Source of the DNA: Sphingomonas mali NBRC 15500
GTDB taxonomy: Bacteria; Pseudomonadota; Alphaproteobacteria; Sphingomonadales; Sphingomonadaceae
DNA length: 64,000 nucleotides
Assembly: GCF_001598415.1 (NCBI RefSeq)
Contig: NZ_BCYX01000006.1
Coordinates: forward strand, 1-64,000
Reading direction: 5' to 3'
In this document: piece by piece, positions 46,043 through 56,030 of the stretch
Position numbering within the stretch: position 1 is the first letter of the stretch
Layout of the letters: each line of letters starts with the position of its first letter
Made by a program: the position numbers and the translations under genes
The notes under the pieces: model-generated
Told to the model about the DNA's origin: nothing
What the model saw: the letters and a program-made list of their open reading frames with translations, nothing else
Databases searched by the model: none

Positions 46043-46147
46043 ACGCTTCCCCGGCGAAGGCCGGGGCCCAGTTTCGCGCACGTCGAGAAGGTATCCTGCC
46101 GTCGATAGTCCGTCGCGACTGGGCCCCGGCCTTCGCCGGGAAGGCGT
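46043..46147. repeat. Dispersed inverted repeat, family B copy 1
   Basis: A 105-bp element with 30-base inverted ends (46043-46072 and 46118-46147) that differ at two positions; arms contain CCCCGGCGAAGGCCGGGG. The same family occurs at 54111-54215. It sits between the convergent GST and symporter genes, 16 bases from the symporter stop. Confidence 0.9.
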
Positions 46148-46163
46148 TCAGCTAGATGAGCCG

Positions 46164-47486
46164 CTAACGCTCGCCGCTCAGTCCATGGCTGGGCGCGTGC
46201 GGCGGCTCGATTTCGGGGGGCGCCTCCGCGCCCAACGCGCCTTCCCAGCGCGCCACTACGCTCGCAGCGACCGCATTGCCGACGACGTTGGTCGCGGAGC
46301 GTCCCATGTCGAGGAAATGGTCGACCGCCAGCACCAGCAATATCCCCGCTTCGGGCAGTTTGAACTGGCTTAGCGTCGCGGCAATCACCACCAAGCTGGC
46401 GCGCGGAACGCCGGCGATACCTTTCGACGTGATCATCAGCGTCAGCAGCATCGCGATTTGCGTGCCGAGGTCGAGATGGATGCCATAGGCCTGGGCGATG
46501 AACAGCGACGCGAAGGTCATATACATCATCGAGCCGTCGAGATTGAACGAATAGCCCAGCGGCAGCACGAAGCTGGAAATCCGCGACTGCACGCCGAACC
46601 GGTCGAGCGCCTCGAGCGTTCTCGGGAACGCGGCTTCCGACGAGGCAGCGGAAAAGGCGACCAGCACGGGCTCGCGAACATAGCGGAACAGGGTCAACGC
46701 CCGGCGTCCGACGAAGAGATAGGCCAATAGGCCGAGCAGCAGCCATAGCAGAGCCAGGCCGATGTAAACGCACAGCATGAAATAGCCGAGCTTGCCGATC
46801 ACTTCCGGACCGCGCTCGACCAGGGCGTTGGCCACCGCCGCGAACACCGCGACGGGCGCGAACCGCATCACGTAATCGGTGATCTGCAGCATGACCTTGG
46901 TCAGCGCTTCGGCCGCCTTGATCAGCGGCGCGGCGCGCTCGCCGACGGCGGTGATCGCGACGCCGAAGAATACCGAGAAAATGACGATCTGAAGGATGTC
47001 GTTCTGCGCCATCGAATCGATGATCGAGCTTGGGAAGATGTGGCCGATGATCTGGATCGGATCGAACTTGCTCTTGTCGATATCGGTGGCGGCGTTGATC
47101 GCCGGCAAGGGCATGTTGAGCCCGGCGCCCGGCTGCAGGATATGGACGAGGATCAGGCCAAGGGTGAGCGACAACAGGCTGGCGCAGACGAACCAGCCGA
47201 GCGATTTCAATCCCACACGGCCAAGCGCCCCGGTGTCGCCCATATGCGCGATCCCGACCACCAGGGTGCCGAACACCAACGGTGCGATGATCATCTTGAT
47301 CAGCTTGAGGAAGATCGTGGTGATCAGGCCCAGCCATTTGGCGATGGTCGCCAGCGTGGCTGCCTGATCGGGCGTCGGATTGCCGCCCCCGAGGGCGGCG
47401 TTCGTGACCCAGCCCACGATCAAGCCAAGCACCAAGGCGATCAGGATGTAGGTCGTCAGGCGCTTGGCCAAAATTACTCTCCCCAT
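46164..47486 (-). CDS. Dicarboxylate/amino acid:cation symporter (DAACS family)
   Basis: A protein of about 440 residues with the GltP/DctA fold: about eight helices and two hairpin loops. Family marks are LGLITTIFLKLIKMIIAPLVFGTLVVGIA, HIFPSSIIDSMAQNDILQIVIFSVFFG, SAASSEAAFPRTLEALDRFGV, LPLGYSFNLDGSMMYMTFASLFIAQAYG and the C-terminal AVDHFLDMGRSATNVVGNAVAASVVARWEG. SSEA and NLDG mark the substrate and cation site. The start could be the ATG at 47486 or a TTG six codons later that has the better-spaced GGGGAGAG site. It diverges from the M24 peptidase gene. Confidence 0.92.
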   Translation of the reverse strand: MGRVILAKRLTTYILIALVLGLIVGWVTNAALGGGNPTPDQAATLATIAKWLGLITTIFLKLIKMIIAPLVFGTLVVGIAHMGDTGALGRVGLKSLGWFVCASLLSLTLGLILVHILQPGAGLNMPLPAINAATDIDKSKFDPIQIIGHIFPSSIIDSMAQNDILQIVIFSVFFGVAITAVGERAAPLIKAAEALTKVMLQITDYVMRFAPVAVFAAVANALVERGPEVIGKLGYFMLCVYIGLALLWLLLGLLAYLFVGRRALTLFRYVREPVLVAFSAASSEAAFPRTLEALDRFGVQSRISSFVLPLGYSFNLDGSMMYMTFASLFIAQAYGIHLDLGTQIAMLLTLMITSKGIAGVPRASLVVIAATLSQFKLPEAGILLVLAVDHFLDMGRSATNVVGNAVAASVVARWEGALGAEAPPEIEPPHAPSHGLSGER

Positions 47487-47546
47487 TTTGGTGACGCAGG
47501 GAAAGGGGATTGCGGCGCCGCGGTCAAGAACCCTATCGTCCTGAAC

Positions 47547-48812
47547 ATGCACGATCCCCGCTTTTTACCGGGCCGCCGAGCGGTCCTGGCCGCCGCTGCC
47601 GCCGCCCCCTTGTTGGTTTCCGGCGCTGCGCGAGCAGCCGAGGCCGATCTTGCCGATTTGCAGGACATGACGACCGGCGTGGTGCCGATCGGCGCGGACG
47701 AACGCCGACGGCGGCTCGATCGCGCCCAGGCGCTGATGAAGCAGCACGGTCTCGGCGCGGTGCTGATCGAACCTGGCTCGTCCTTGCTCTATTTCACCGG
47801 CGTTCGCTGGGGACGCAGCGAACGCGCCTTGCTCGCCGTGCTGCCGGTCGAGGGCGAGCCGTGCATCGTCTCGCCTTATTTCGAGGAACCGCGGATGCGC
47901 GAGACGCTCGCCATCCCGGCCGAGGTGCGCGTGTGGCAGGAAGACGAAGATCCGCTCAAGGTCGTCGCCGGCTTTCTCAAGGACCGCAAGCTCGCGGCGC
48001 ACGCGGTGGGAATCGAGGAAACGGTCCGCTTCTTCATCCCCGACATGCTCGCGCACGCTATGCCCGGTGCGAAAATCGTGTCGGCCAATCCGGTCGTACG
48101 CGGCTGCCGGATGATCAAGACGCCGGCCGAACTCGCCCTGATGCAGCTCGCCACCGACGTGACGATCGCTGCCTATCGCTGGACCTACAAGCGAGTCGAG
48201 AAGGGCATGACCGGACGCGATATCGGCGCGATCATGGACGCGGCGACGCGCAAATTGGGTGGCAGTCCCGAATTCAGCCTGGTGCTGATCGGCGAAGCCG
48301 CGGCTTATCCCCACGGCACCCAGGCGGTGCACAAGGTGGCTGATGGCGAAATCGTGCTGATGGACTGCGGCTGCACCGTACAGGGCTATCAGTCCGACGT
48401 ATCGCGAACCTTCGTCTACGGCGCCGCCAGCAAGGATCAGCGCATGGTCTGGGACCAAGTGCATCAGGGGCAGCAAACCGCACTCGCCGCAGCAAAACTT
48501 GGCGTTCCGGCGGGCAGCGTCGATGAGGCGATCCGCAAACTCTACGAGAGCTTCGGCTACGGCCCCGGCTACAAGCTTCCGGGGTGTTCGCACCGCACGG
48601 GACACGGCATCGGACTCGACGGACACGAACCGGTCAATCTGGTCCGCGGCGAAACGACCCGATTGGCGCCAGGCATGTGCTTTTCCAACGAACCCGGCAT
48701 CTACATCCCGGGCAAGTTCGGCGTGCGGCTGGAGGATTGCTTCCACATGACCGAGGCCGGGCCGAAATGGTTCAGCGAGCCGCCGTCCTCGATCGACGCG
48801 CCGTTCCGGTAG
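47547..48812 (+). CDS. Secreted M24 family metallopeptidase (Xaa-Pro aminopeptidase-like)
   Basis: A 421-residue protein. The N-terminus (GRRAVLAAAAAAPLLVSGAARA) looks like a Tat or Sec signal peptide. The pita-bread metal ligands are seen in order: Asp pair in LMDCGCTVQGYQSDVSRTFVYG, His in HRTGHGIGLDGHEP, Glu in FSNEPGIYIPG and Glu near VRLEDCFH. The N-terminal creatinase-like domain is present (residues 50-170). Function is likely peptide processing of an Xaa-Pro type. ATG at 47547 was chosen because the open frame further upstream is antisense to the symporter. Confidence 0.9.
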   Translation: MHDPRFLPGRRAVLAAAAAAPLLVSGAARAAEADLADLQDMTTGVVPIGADERRRRLDRAQALMKQHGLGAVLIEPGSSLLYFTGVRWGRSERALLAVLPVEGEPCIVSPYFEEPRMRETLAIPAEVRVWQEDEDPLKVVAGFLKDRKLAAHAVGIEETVRFFIPDMLAHAMPGAKIVSANPVVRGCRMIKTPAELALMQLATDVTIAAYRWTYKRVEKGMTGRDIGAIMDAATRKLGGSPEFSLVLIGEAAAYPHGTQAVHKVADGEIVLMDCGCTVQGYQSDVSRTFVYGAASKDQRMVWDQVHQGQQTALAAAKLGVPAGSVDEAIRKLYESFGYGPGYKLPGCSHRTGHGIGLDGHEPVNLVRGETTRLAPGMCFSNEPGIYIPGKFGVRLEDCFHMTEAGPKWFSEPPSSIDAPFR

Positions 48813-48819
48813 TGACGTG

Positions 48820-49359
48820 ATGCGCATCGTCGCCTGGGTCGTTCTGGCGCTTACGAGCATGGCGGCAATGGGCGCGATGGAGGCGCATCGCTGGCAACTC
48901 GGCGGGGTGGGCGCTGGGCTCTTCATCCTCGCTTTGGTCTTCATCGCCGTGCTGATTCACGAGCTTGCCCATGCCGTCGCGGCAGCCGCAATGGGCGCGC
49001 GGGTCAGCCGAATCGTCGTCGTGCCGTTCGAATACACGCTCCGGCCGCGCAAGCTCGGGTTCCTCAAGCATCGGATGCGCGGCGATCTCGGCGGCTATGT
49101 CAGCTACACGCTCGACCGTATCGAAGCTCGCCGACGGCATGCGATCGTCGCCGTCGCCGGACCGCTCGCCAACATCGCGACCGGGATGGCCGCTGCCGGG
49201 ATTCCGTCGCTCGACAAATCGCGCGATCTTTCCGCCGCGTCCGCCGTCGCGACGGCCTTCGCGATCCTGTCTGTCGGCATGGGGCTGGCCAACCTTCTTC
49301 CGTTCGACGGCAGTGATGGCACGCGATTATTGCGCTATTTCCGACCGGTGAGGCGCTAG
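48820..49359 (+). CDS. M50-family-like site-2 zinc metalloprotease
   Basis: A 179-residue membrane protein with an HEXXH zinc site (LIHELAHAVAAAAMGARVS) in a helix and a later membrane segment ending ANLLPFDGSDGTRLLRY, the D-G motif that supplies the third ligand in site-2 proteases. It has about four helices. Family members cut substrates within the membrane or stay as housekeeping peptidases. Start is ATG at 48820 or GTG at 48817. It begins eight bases after the M24 gene and is probably co-transcribed. Confidence 0.85.
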   Translation: MRIVAWVVLALTSMAAMGAMEAHRWQLGGVGAGLFILALVFIAVLIHELAHAVAAAAMGARVSRIVVVPFEYTLRPRKLGFLKHRMRGDLGGYVSYTLDRIEARRRHAIVAVAGPLANIATGMAAAGIPSLDKSRDLSAASAVATAFAILSVGMGLANLLPFDGSDGTRLLRYFRPVRR

Positions 49360-49380
49360 TCAGACGGGCTAATAGTACGC

Positions 49381-51057
49381 TTAGGCAAGCGCGGGCGTCA
49401 GGTCCGCCTTATCGCCACGCCAGCCCCGTGCAGCAGCCGCGCGATCGGCGGCCGCTGCATCCTTCATCCCCAGCGCTTCTTCCGCATCAGCGCGGATCGA
49501 CAGCGCGACCGGGTCGTTCGAGCGGCGCGCGAGAACGCGAGTCGCCTGCCGTATCGCCGCGCGCGGCTTTCCCTGCGCGAGCAAAGCAGCGGCATAGCTG
49601 CGACGCACTGGGTACCACCAGGCGGGCGGATCGCTCAGCGTCTTCATCAATGTCGCTTCGTCGAGCTTGGCGGCGGCGAGATAAGCGCGTGCGGCGACGT
49701 CCGGCCGCTTCTCGATCATCGCCGCGCGGCCATCGAGCACGAGTTGCGCGATCCGGACGAGTTGCCGCGATTGATTGGCAAGGTCGTCGGGCTTGGCAGG
49801 GAGCGGCGGCAGGCTGATTTTCGCGCGTTCGGCGCGCACCCCCGCGGCATTGCCCAGCCGCGCCTGCGCTTCGCCACGTGCGTAGAGCCAATATTGCCGA
49901 ATATAGGGCTGTTTTACTCCCGGATCGGCCATCGCCAGCACCTTGGCCGGATCGGCGAAGCGACCTTCCGCGAAATAGCTGGTGCCGACTCCCATCTGGA
50001 AGAAGAGGTTGTTGGGATCGGGCAGGCTGGCGGTCGCCGCGATCAGCGGATCGCTGAGCGCCAGCGCCGCTTTACCGTCGCCCGAGATCAACGCTCCGCC
50101 AACCCCGTACTGCACGTTATGGCCGTGATAGGGCAGCATCCAGACCTGGCCGGGCTTGACCAGTCCCGCGATCCGCGCGTCGCTTTGGCCGAGGTCGACT
50201 GCGGTAACATTCACGTCGGCGGCGTCCTGATAGCGGCCGACCCAATAGAAGGTATGCGATGGCATGTGGATCAGATGGCTCGACGCCGGTGCCAGCCTGC
50301 CGAGCTTGTCGGCATAGGGTTCGGCACGCTTGGGAAAACCGCTCATCTCGGTTGCGTGGATGTAGAAGTGGATCGCCGGCGTATAGTCCGGATTGCGCTT
50401 GAGCACGCCCTCGAGCAGCGCGACCGCGCGCGGCAGATTGGCGGTACCGCTGGTCAGCGCGGTCGGGATCATCCAGGCGTCGGCCGCGATCGTCGCGATC
50501 TCGTCATCCTGGGGATAGCGCAGCGTGAGCGCGTCCATCGCCTTGGCGAAGGCGAGGTCGCCCGCGCCCTTGCCGCCGCCATTCACGTAGCGAAGCTTGA
50601 GCGCCGCGATCAGGTCGCGTTCGCGTTGCGGCGATTGCGGGGTCAGCAGCTTCTCCGCGGCCAGCACCTTGGCGAGCGCGCCATTCTGTTGCTCGGCGCC
50701 GATCGGGAAATTGATCGTCGGCCCGTCGCTCCACGCCGCGCCCCATTGGCACATGGCGCACTTGGCATCGAGCTTGGCCGCCTCGGCAAAGGCGGCGCTC
50801 GCGGCACCGTGCGCAAAAGCATGGGCGAGTTGCATGCCATTGTCGAAGAATGCCTGCGCGCGCGGATTGGCGGTCGTGATCGGGAAACCGCCGGCGCCGT
50901 ATCCAGGGTAGAGCTGCGGCGTCGCGCCGACCGGCAAATCATCTCCGCAGATCGAGATGCTGGCGAGCAGGTCGGCGGCGCTCGGTCGCATTGTCGCTTC
51001 GCCGACAGATGCCGGGATCAGAGCGAGCAGCGGAAGGGCGAGGAGCGAGAGGCGCAT
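49381..51057 (-). CDS. Secreted TPR-containing protein with a CxxC motif
   Basis: A 558-residue exported protein: signal peptide LSLLALPLLALIPASVGEA, then NPRAQAFFDNGMQLAHAFAHGAASAAFAEAAKLDAKCAMCQWGAAWSDGPTINFP, which is a motif (FxxGMxxxxAFxHxxA, CxMCxWGxA) seen in a conserved family of TPR proteins. Middle segments (AVALLEGVLKRNPDYTPAIHFYIHATEMS, SHLIHMPSHTFYWVGRYQDAADVN) are also typical. TPR helices follow. The CAMC pair may bind metal or form a disulfide. The role of the family is not known to me. Confidence 0.8.
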   Translation of the reverse strand: MRLSLLALPLLALIPASVGEATMRPSAADLLASISICGDDLPVGATPQLYPGYGAGGFPITTANPRAQAFFDNGMQLAHAFAHGAASAAFAEAAKLDAKCAMCQWGAAWSDGPTINFPIGAEQQNGALAKVLAAEKLLTPQSPQRERDLIAALKLRYVNGGGKGAGDLAFAKAMDALTLRYPQDDEIATIAADAWMIPTALTSGTANLPRAVALLEGVLKRNPDYTPAIHFYIHATEMSGFPKRAEPYADKLGRLAPASSHLIHMPSHTFYWVGRYQDAADVNVTAVDLGQSDARIAGLVKPGQVWMLPYHGHNVQYGVGGALISGDGKAALALSDPLIAATASLPDPNNLFFQMGVGTSYFAEGRFADPAKVLAMADPGVKQPYIRQYWLYARGEAQARLGNAAGVRAERAKISLPPLPAKPDDLANQSRQLVRIAQLVLDGRAAMIEKRPDVAARAYLAAAKLDEATLMKTLSDPPAWWYPVRRSYAAALLAQGKPRAAIRQATRVLARRSNDPVALSIRADAEEALGMKDAAAADRAAAARGWRGDKADLTPALA

Positions 51058-51146
51058 CGGTCATTCCCCAATCGTGACGCCTGCGCATCATATCCCTGTT
51101 CGGTGTCGCACACCACCGGCTTGAGTAGCGCTCAACGCTCGCTGCA

Positions 51147-51413
51147 GGCCCACTCCCAGAACCGGCAACGGCCGTGACGGAGCGGATTTTGGTGCACAGG
51201 TAGGAGCAAAGGAGGGAGCGATGGAATTCCATCGTGACCGACGCGGGACGCCCCTGTGCGCCAAAATCCGCCCGCCGCAGAGCGGTCGCCCGAAGAAGCC
51301 CGCCGGACATCGTCGCTTGCTTGCGCGTAGCTCAAGCTACGCGACTGCGCTGCGCTCCTCGCCGACGGGCTTCTTCGGGCGATCACGACCATTGCCGGTT
51401 CTGGGAGTAGGCC
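51147..51413. mobile_element. MITE-like element, copy 1, upstream of alaS
   Basis: A 267-bp element with 25-base terminal inverted repeats (51147-51171 and 51389-51413) differing at two positions. The interior shares long stretches with the reverse complement of the element at 58708-59037, including GGAGGGAGCGATG, a CCAAAATC...GATTTTGG palindrome and a GCGTAGCT-AAGCTACGC hairpin. There is no transposase ORF. It ends 13 bases before the alaS ATG. The rest of the gap from 51058 contains only unremarkable sequence. Confidence 0.75.
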
Positions 51414-51426
51414 TTAAGTCGCGGCC

Positions 51427-54078
51427 ATGAGCTCGACAAACGACATCCGCCGCAGTTTTCTCGACTACTTCGCCGCCAACGGCCACACCGCCGTGCAATC
51501 GGCGCCCTTGGTGCCGCAGAACGACCCGACGCTGATGTTCGTCAACGCGGGCATGGTGCCGTTCAAGAACGTGTTCACCGGCCTGGAATCGCGACCCTAT
51601 TCGACAGCGACGTCGAGCCAGAAATGCGTCCGCGCCGGCGGCAAGCACAACGATCTCGACAATGTCGGCTATACCGCGCGCCACCACACCTTTTTCGAGA
51701 TGCTCGGCAATTTCTCGTTCGGCGATTATTTCAAGGAACGCGCGATCACGCTCGCCTGGGGGCTGCTGACCAAGGAATGGGGGATCGATCCCGACCGGCT
51801 GACCGTCACCGTCTATCATACCGACGACGAAGCGTTCGACCTGTGGAAGAAGATCGCCGGCCTGCCCGAAGAGCGGATCATCCGCATCGCGACCAAGGAC
51901 AATTTCTGGGCGATGGGCGACAATGGTCCGTGCGGGCCGTGTTCGGAAATATTCTTCGACCATGGCGACCATATTCCGGGCGGACCGCCAGGATCGCCCG
52001 ACGAGGATGGCGATCGCTTTGTCGAGATCTGGAATCTGGTGTTCATGCAGTTCGAGCAGGAAGCCAATGAGATCGTCGGCAATCTGCCCAAGCCGTCAAT
52101 CGACACCGGCATGGGGCTCGAGCGCGTCGCCGCGGTGATGCAGGGCGTGCACGACAATTACGAGACCGACACGTTCAAGGCGCTGATCGCCGCGTCCGAG
52201 GCGCTGACCCACACCAAGGCGGTCGGTGAGCAGCAGGCGAGTCATCGCGTGATCGCCGACCATCTGCGCTCGTCGGGTTTCCTGGTCGCCGATGGCGTGC
52301 TGCCCGCCAACGAAGGCCGCGGCTATGTGCTCCGCCGCATCATGCGCCGCGCGATGCGGCACGCGCATCTGCTGGGGGCGAAGGATCCGTTGATGCACCG
52401 GCTGGTGCCGGCCTTGGTCGCCGAGATGGGCGCGGCCTATCCCGAACTGATCCGTGCGCAGCCTCTGATCGAAGCCACGTTGCAGCAGGAGGAAAAGCAG
52501 TTCCGCCGCACGCTCGACAAGGGGCTCAAGCTGCTCGACGAAGCCACCGCGGGCATGGCGCAGGGCTCGACCCTGGCGGGCGAAACAGCGTTCAAGCTCT
52601 ATGACACGTTCGGCTTTCCGTACGACCTGACCGAGGACGCGCTGCGCGCACAGGGCCTGCAGGTCGACCGTGAAGGATTCGACGCCGCCATGGCCGAGCA
52701 GAAGCGCGCCGCACGCGCCGCCTGGAAGGGGTCGGGCGAAAAGGCGTCGGACGAGCTCTGGTACGATCTGGTCGAGGAAAAGGGCGGCACCGAGTTCATC
52801 GGCTATACGTCGGAGGAAGGCGAGGGCGAGATCGTCGCCCTGATCAAGAACGGCGCGCGCGTCGACAAGGCCGTTGCCGGCGATGAAGTCGACATCGTGC
52901 TCAATCAGACGCCCTTTTACGCCGAGAGCGGCGGCCAGGTTGGCGACGCCGGGATCGCGAGCAACGACAAGGGGCTGAAGGGCCGCGTGTTCGACACGCA
53001 GAAGCATCTCGGCCGGCTCTGGGCGCATCGCACCAAGATCGAGGCTGGCGAGCTTGCGATCGGCGACGCCGTGCACCTGGTGGTCGACGGCGAGCGCCGC
53101 AACGCGATCCGGGCCAATCATTCGGCGACGCACTTACTCCACGCTGCATTGCGCGAACGGCTCGGCACGCATGTCGCGCAAAAGGGCTCGCTGGTCGCGC
53201 CCGAGCGCCTGCGTTTCGACTTCTCGCAGCCGACCGCGATCGATCCGGCGCGGCTCGCCGAGGTCGAGGCCGATGTGAATGCCTATATCCGCCAGAATGA
53301 CGCGGTCTCGACCCGGCTGATGACGCCCGAAGAGGCGATCGAGGAAGGCGCGATGGCGCTGTTCGGCGAGAAATATGGCGATGAGGTTCGCGTCGTCTCG
53401 ATGGGCCGCGCGCCCGACGGCAAGTCGATCTACAGCCTGGAATTGTGCGGTGGCACGCATGTCAACGCGACCGGCGATATCGGTCTGTTCAAGCTGGTGA
53501 GCGAAGGCGCGGTGTCGTCGGGCGTTCGCCGCGTCGAGGCGCTGACCGGCGAAGCGGCGCGAGCCTATCTCGCCAGCCGCGACGAGAAGTTGCGCGAAAC
53601 TGCTGCGGTCCTCAAGTCGACGCCTGACGAAGTGCCGGCGCGTGTCGCGGCTTTGGTCGAGGATCGCCGCCGGCTCGAGCGCGAATTGGCCGAGGCCAAG
53701 AAGGCGCTGGCGCTGGGTGGCGGCGGCGGTGCCGCGCCGGCCGGCCCCGAGCAGGTCAACGGCATCAATTTCGTCGGCCAGGTGGTCGACGGGCTCGACC
53801 CCAAGGGCCTGCGCGGCGCGGTCGACGAGTCAAAGGCGCGGATCGGGTCGGGTGTCGCGGTGCTCGTCGCGGTCAATGACGGTCGCGCCTCGATCGCGGT
53901 CGGGGTGACCGACGATCTGACCGGCCGCTTCAACGCGGTCGATCTGCTGCGCAAGGCCGTCGAGGTGCTTGGCGGGCAGGGCGGCGGTGGCCGTCCCGAC
54001 ATGGCGCAGGGCGGTGGTCCCGATGGCAGCAAGGGCGATGAAGCGGTCGCGGCGATCAGGACGGCGCTGGTCGGCTGA
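51427..54078 (+). CDS. alaS: Alanyl-tRNA synthetase
   Basis: An 883-residue class II synthetase. It begins with the catalytic core ([79 protein letters not shown]), continues with [21 protein letters not shown] and [15 protein letters not shown], then the editing domain with the zinc site in [19 protein letters not shown] and [36 protein letters not shown], and the C-Ala domain with [12 protein letters not shown]. The ATG at 51427 sits directly behind a dispersed element; the purine GGGAG within its right arm may serve as ribosome-binding site. Confidence 0.97.
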   Translation: MSSTNDIRRSFLDYFAANGHTAVQSAPLVPQNDPTLMFVNAGMVPFKNVFTGLESRPYSTATSSQKCVRAGGKHNDLDNVGYTARHHTFFEMLGNFSFGDYFKERAITLAWGLLTKEWGIDPDRLTVTVYHTDDEAFDLWKKIAGLPEERIIRIATKDNFWAMGDNGPCGPCSEIFFDHGDHIPGGPPGSPDEDGDRFVEIWNLVFMQFEQEANEIVGNLPKPSIDTGMGLERVAAVMQGVHDNYETDTFKALIAASEALTHTKAVGEQQASHRVIADHLRSSGFLVADGVLPANEGRGYVLRRIMRRAMRHAHLLGAKDPLMHRLVPALVAEMGAAYPELIRAQPLIEATLQQEEKQFRRTLDKGLKLLDEATAGMAQGSTLAGETAFKLYDTFGFPYDLTEDALRAQGLQVDREGFDAAMAEQKRAARAAWKGSGEKASDELWYDLVEEKGGTEFIGYTSEEGEGEIVALIKNGARVDKAVAGDEVDIVLNQTPFYAESGGQVGDAGIASNDKGLKGRVFDTQKHLGRLWAHRTKIEAGELAIGDAVHLVVDGERRNAIRANHSATHLLHAALRERLGTHVAQKGSLVAPERLRFDFSQPTAIDPARLAEVEADVNAYIRQNDAVSTRLMTPEEAIEEGAMALFGEKYGDEVRVVSMGRAPDGKSIYSLELCGGTHVNATGDIGLFKLVSEGAVSSGVRRVEALTGEAARAYLASRDEKLRETAAVLKSTPDEVPARVAALVEDRRRLERELAEAKKALALGGGGGAAPAGPEQVNGINFVGQVVDGLDPKGLRGAVDESKARIGSGVAVLVAVNDGRASIAVGVTDDLTGRFNAVDLLRKAVEVLGGQGGGGRPDMAQGGGPDGSKGDEAVAAIRTALVG

Positions 54079-54110
54079 GAACCCGCCGACCGCTGGCCGG
54101 ACCGGATAGT

Positions 54111-54215
54111 ACGCTTCCCCGGCGAAGGCCGGGGTCCAGCCGCTCTGTACTATCGGTGGCGAGATGCCGTCGCCACGTCATCGATACTGGGCCCCGGCCT
54201 TCGCCGGGGAGGCGT
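54111..54215. repeat. Dispersed inverted repeat, family B copy 2
   Basis: A 105-bp element with 29-base inverted ends (54111-54139, 54187-54215), the same family as 46043-46147. It lies in the 156-base space between the convergent alaS and antiporter genes, a position suited to end transcription of both. Confidence 0.9.
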
Positions 54216-54234
54216 TTCTATATAACCGATCGAC

Positions 54235-55992
54235 TTAGGAAGCGTCCGCTTTCCTCGCACGGCGCAGCCGCGGTTCCCGATCGATCCCCGCCTCTTGCTT
54301 GATCGATTTGCGCAATTCGTCGCGCTTTTCGTGGATCGAGGCGATCACTGGTCCCATCGCGACGCCCAATTCGACCAGCACCGCTTCGGAAAGCTGCAGC
54401 GAGCTTTCCAGCGTTTCGGGCACGGCGTCGGTGACACCCGCCCGGTAGAGCTCCGCAGCATGCGACGCATCGCGCGCGCGCGCGACGATCGTCAGGTTCG
54501 GGACCCAGCCGCGGACGCGCTTGGTCAAATGCGCGGTCAGTACCGGATCATCCATCGTCAGCACGAGCGCCTTGGCGCGGCCGAGATTGAGGCGGTCGAC
54601 CAGCTCGCCGCGCGACACGTCGCCGAACAGCACCGAATAGCCTTCGTGCCGCCCTGCGTTGACCGCATCGATATCGGCCTCGACCGCGATATAGGGTTGG
54701 CCATGCTCCCGCAGCATGTCGGCGACCATCCGCCCCACGCGCCCGAAGCCGATCACCACGGTGCCCGGTCCTTCCTCGGCAAGCTGAAGGTCGGGAGCGA
54801 GCCGCTCGCGCGCTTCCAGACGGCGCGACACGGCATGGCCTATCTCGGCAAGCGCCGGCGTGATCGTCAGGCCGAGCGCGGTCACCGTCTGCCAGAACGC
54901 CGCGTCCTGGGGCGCGATGAGACCGGCGCCGGCGGCCGTCCCGAGCACGATCAGCGTCGTCTCGGACGGGCTGGACATCAGGAGGCTGGTTTCGGCGGCG
55001 ACGCCGTTGCGTGCCTTGGACAGCTTGAGCAACGCGAAGGTAACGATCGATTTCGCCGCGACCACGCCGAGCAAGGCCAGCACGAAATCGCCCCAACGAT
55101 CGATCAACGTGTCGAGGCTGAGGCTCATCCCCACAGTGATCAGGAACACACCGAGGGCGAGCCCCTTGAACGGCGCGGTAATGACCTCGACCTCGTTGTG
55201 ATATTCGGTCTCGGCGATCAGCACGCCCGCGAGCAGCGCCCCGACGATCGGCGACAGGCCGGCAGCGGTCGTCGCGAGGCTGGCGACGATCACGACCAAG
55301 AGCGAGATGGCCAGGAACAGCTCGGGGCTCTTGGTCCGTGCTGCCTGGGCGAACAGCCGCGGCAGCACGAAGCGGCCGACCAGGAAGATCGCGGCGATCG
55401 CCACCGCGCCCCAGATCAGGACGCTGACAATGTCCCCGCCGCGCCCGCCCATCGCGCCCAGGCCGAAGATGATCGGCACCAGCGCCAGATCCTCGAACAA
55501 CAGCATCGCAAAGGCGATTCGGCCCACCGGACTGGTCGTCCCCGCGATCGGCAGCACCAAGGCGGTCGACGACAGTGCCAGCGCCAGACCGAGGCCCAGG
55601 CCCGCTCCCCAGGGATTTCCGGTAACCAGCAGAGCCACCCCGATCACCGCGGCACAACCCAGCAATTCGGCCGCGCCGATCCCGAACACCGCGCCGCGCA
55701 TCGCCCAGAGTCTTTTCAGCGAGAGCTCGAGCCCGATCGAGAACAGCAACAACGTGATGCCGAACTCGGCAAAAGGCTCGATCGCATGCGGATCGGAGAT
55801 GGTGATGTGGTAGAGCCACGGCTGCTGGCCGACCAACGCGCCCAGGCCCGCCGGGCCGACCAGCATGCCGACCAGGATGAACCCGATCACCGGACTGACC
55901 TTGAACCGCGCGAAAGCGGGGATCACGATGCCTGCGGCACCGAGAATCACCAGCGCGTCGCTGAACCCTTTGTTGTCGAGACCAATCGCCAT
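54235..55992 (-). CDS. CPA2-type monovalent cation:proton antiporter (KefB/KefC-like)
   Basis: A 585-residue membrane transporter with about twelve helices and a C-terminal RCK/TrkA-N nucleotide-binding domain. The membrane part has FILVGMLVGPAGLGALVGQQPWL, GLELSLKRLWAMRGAVFGIG, LGLALALSSTALVLPIAG and LLFEDLALVPIIFGLGAM. The Rossmann-type RCK domain starts with TVVIGFGRVGRMVADMLREHGQPYIAVEADID. It fits potassium or sodium efflux in exchange for protons. No KefG/KefF ancillary subunit is adjacent. It diverges from the FAD monooxygenase gene by 38 bases. Confidence 0.9.
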   Translation of the reverse strand: MAIGLDNKGFSDALVILGAAGIVIPAFARFKVSPVIGFILVGMLVGPAGLGALVGQQPWLYHITISDPHAIEPFAEFGITLLLFSIGLELSLKRLWAMRGAVFGIGAAELLGCAAVIGVALLVTGNPWGAGLGLGLALALSSTALVLPIAGTTSPVGRIAFAMLLFEDLALVPIIFGLGAMGGRGGDIVSVLIWGAVAIAAIFLVGRFVLPRLFAQAARTKSPELFLAISLLVVIVASLATTAAGLSPIVGALLAGVLIAETEYHNEVEVITAPFKGLALGVFLITVGMSLSLDTLIDRWGDFVLALLGVVAAKSIVTFALLKLSKARNGVAAETSLLMSSPSETTLIVLGTAAGAGLIAPQDAAFWQTVTALGLTITPALAEIGHAVSRRLEARERLAPDLQLAEEGPGTVVIGFGRVGRMVADMLREHGQPYIAVEADIDAVNAGRHEGYSVLFGDVSRGELVDRLNLGRAKALVLTMDDPVLTAHLTKRVRGWVPNLTIVARARDASHAAELYRAGVTDAVPETLESSLQLSEAVLVELGVAMGPVIASIHEKRDELRKSIKQEAGIDREPRLRRARKADAS

Positions 55993-56030
55993 GGCGGTAT
56001 CAAAGCAGGCCGGAGGGAGTTTGTCAGGTC

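Noticed and set aside
47040..47546. Upstream extension of the M24 peptidase frame
   Set aside because: It is antisense to the symporter gene, and the signal peptide begins at 47547.
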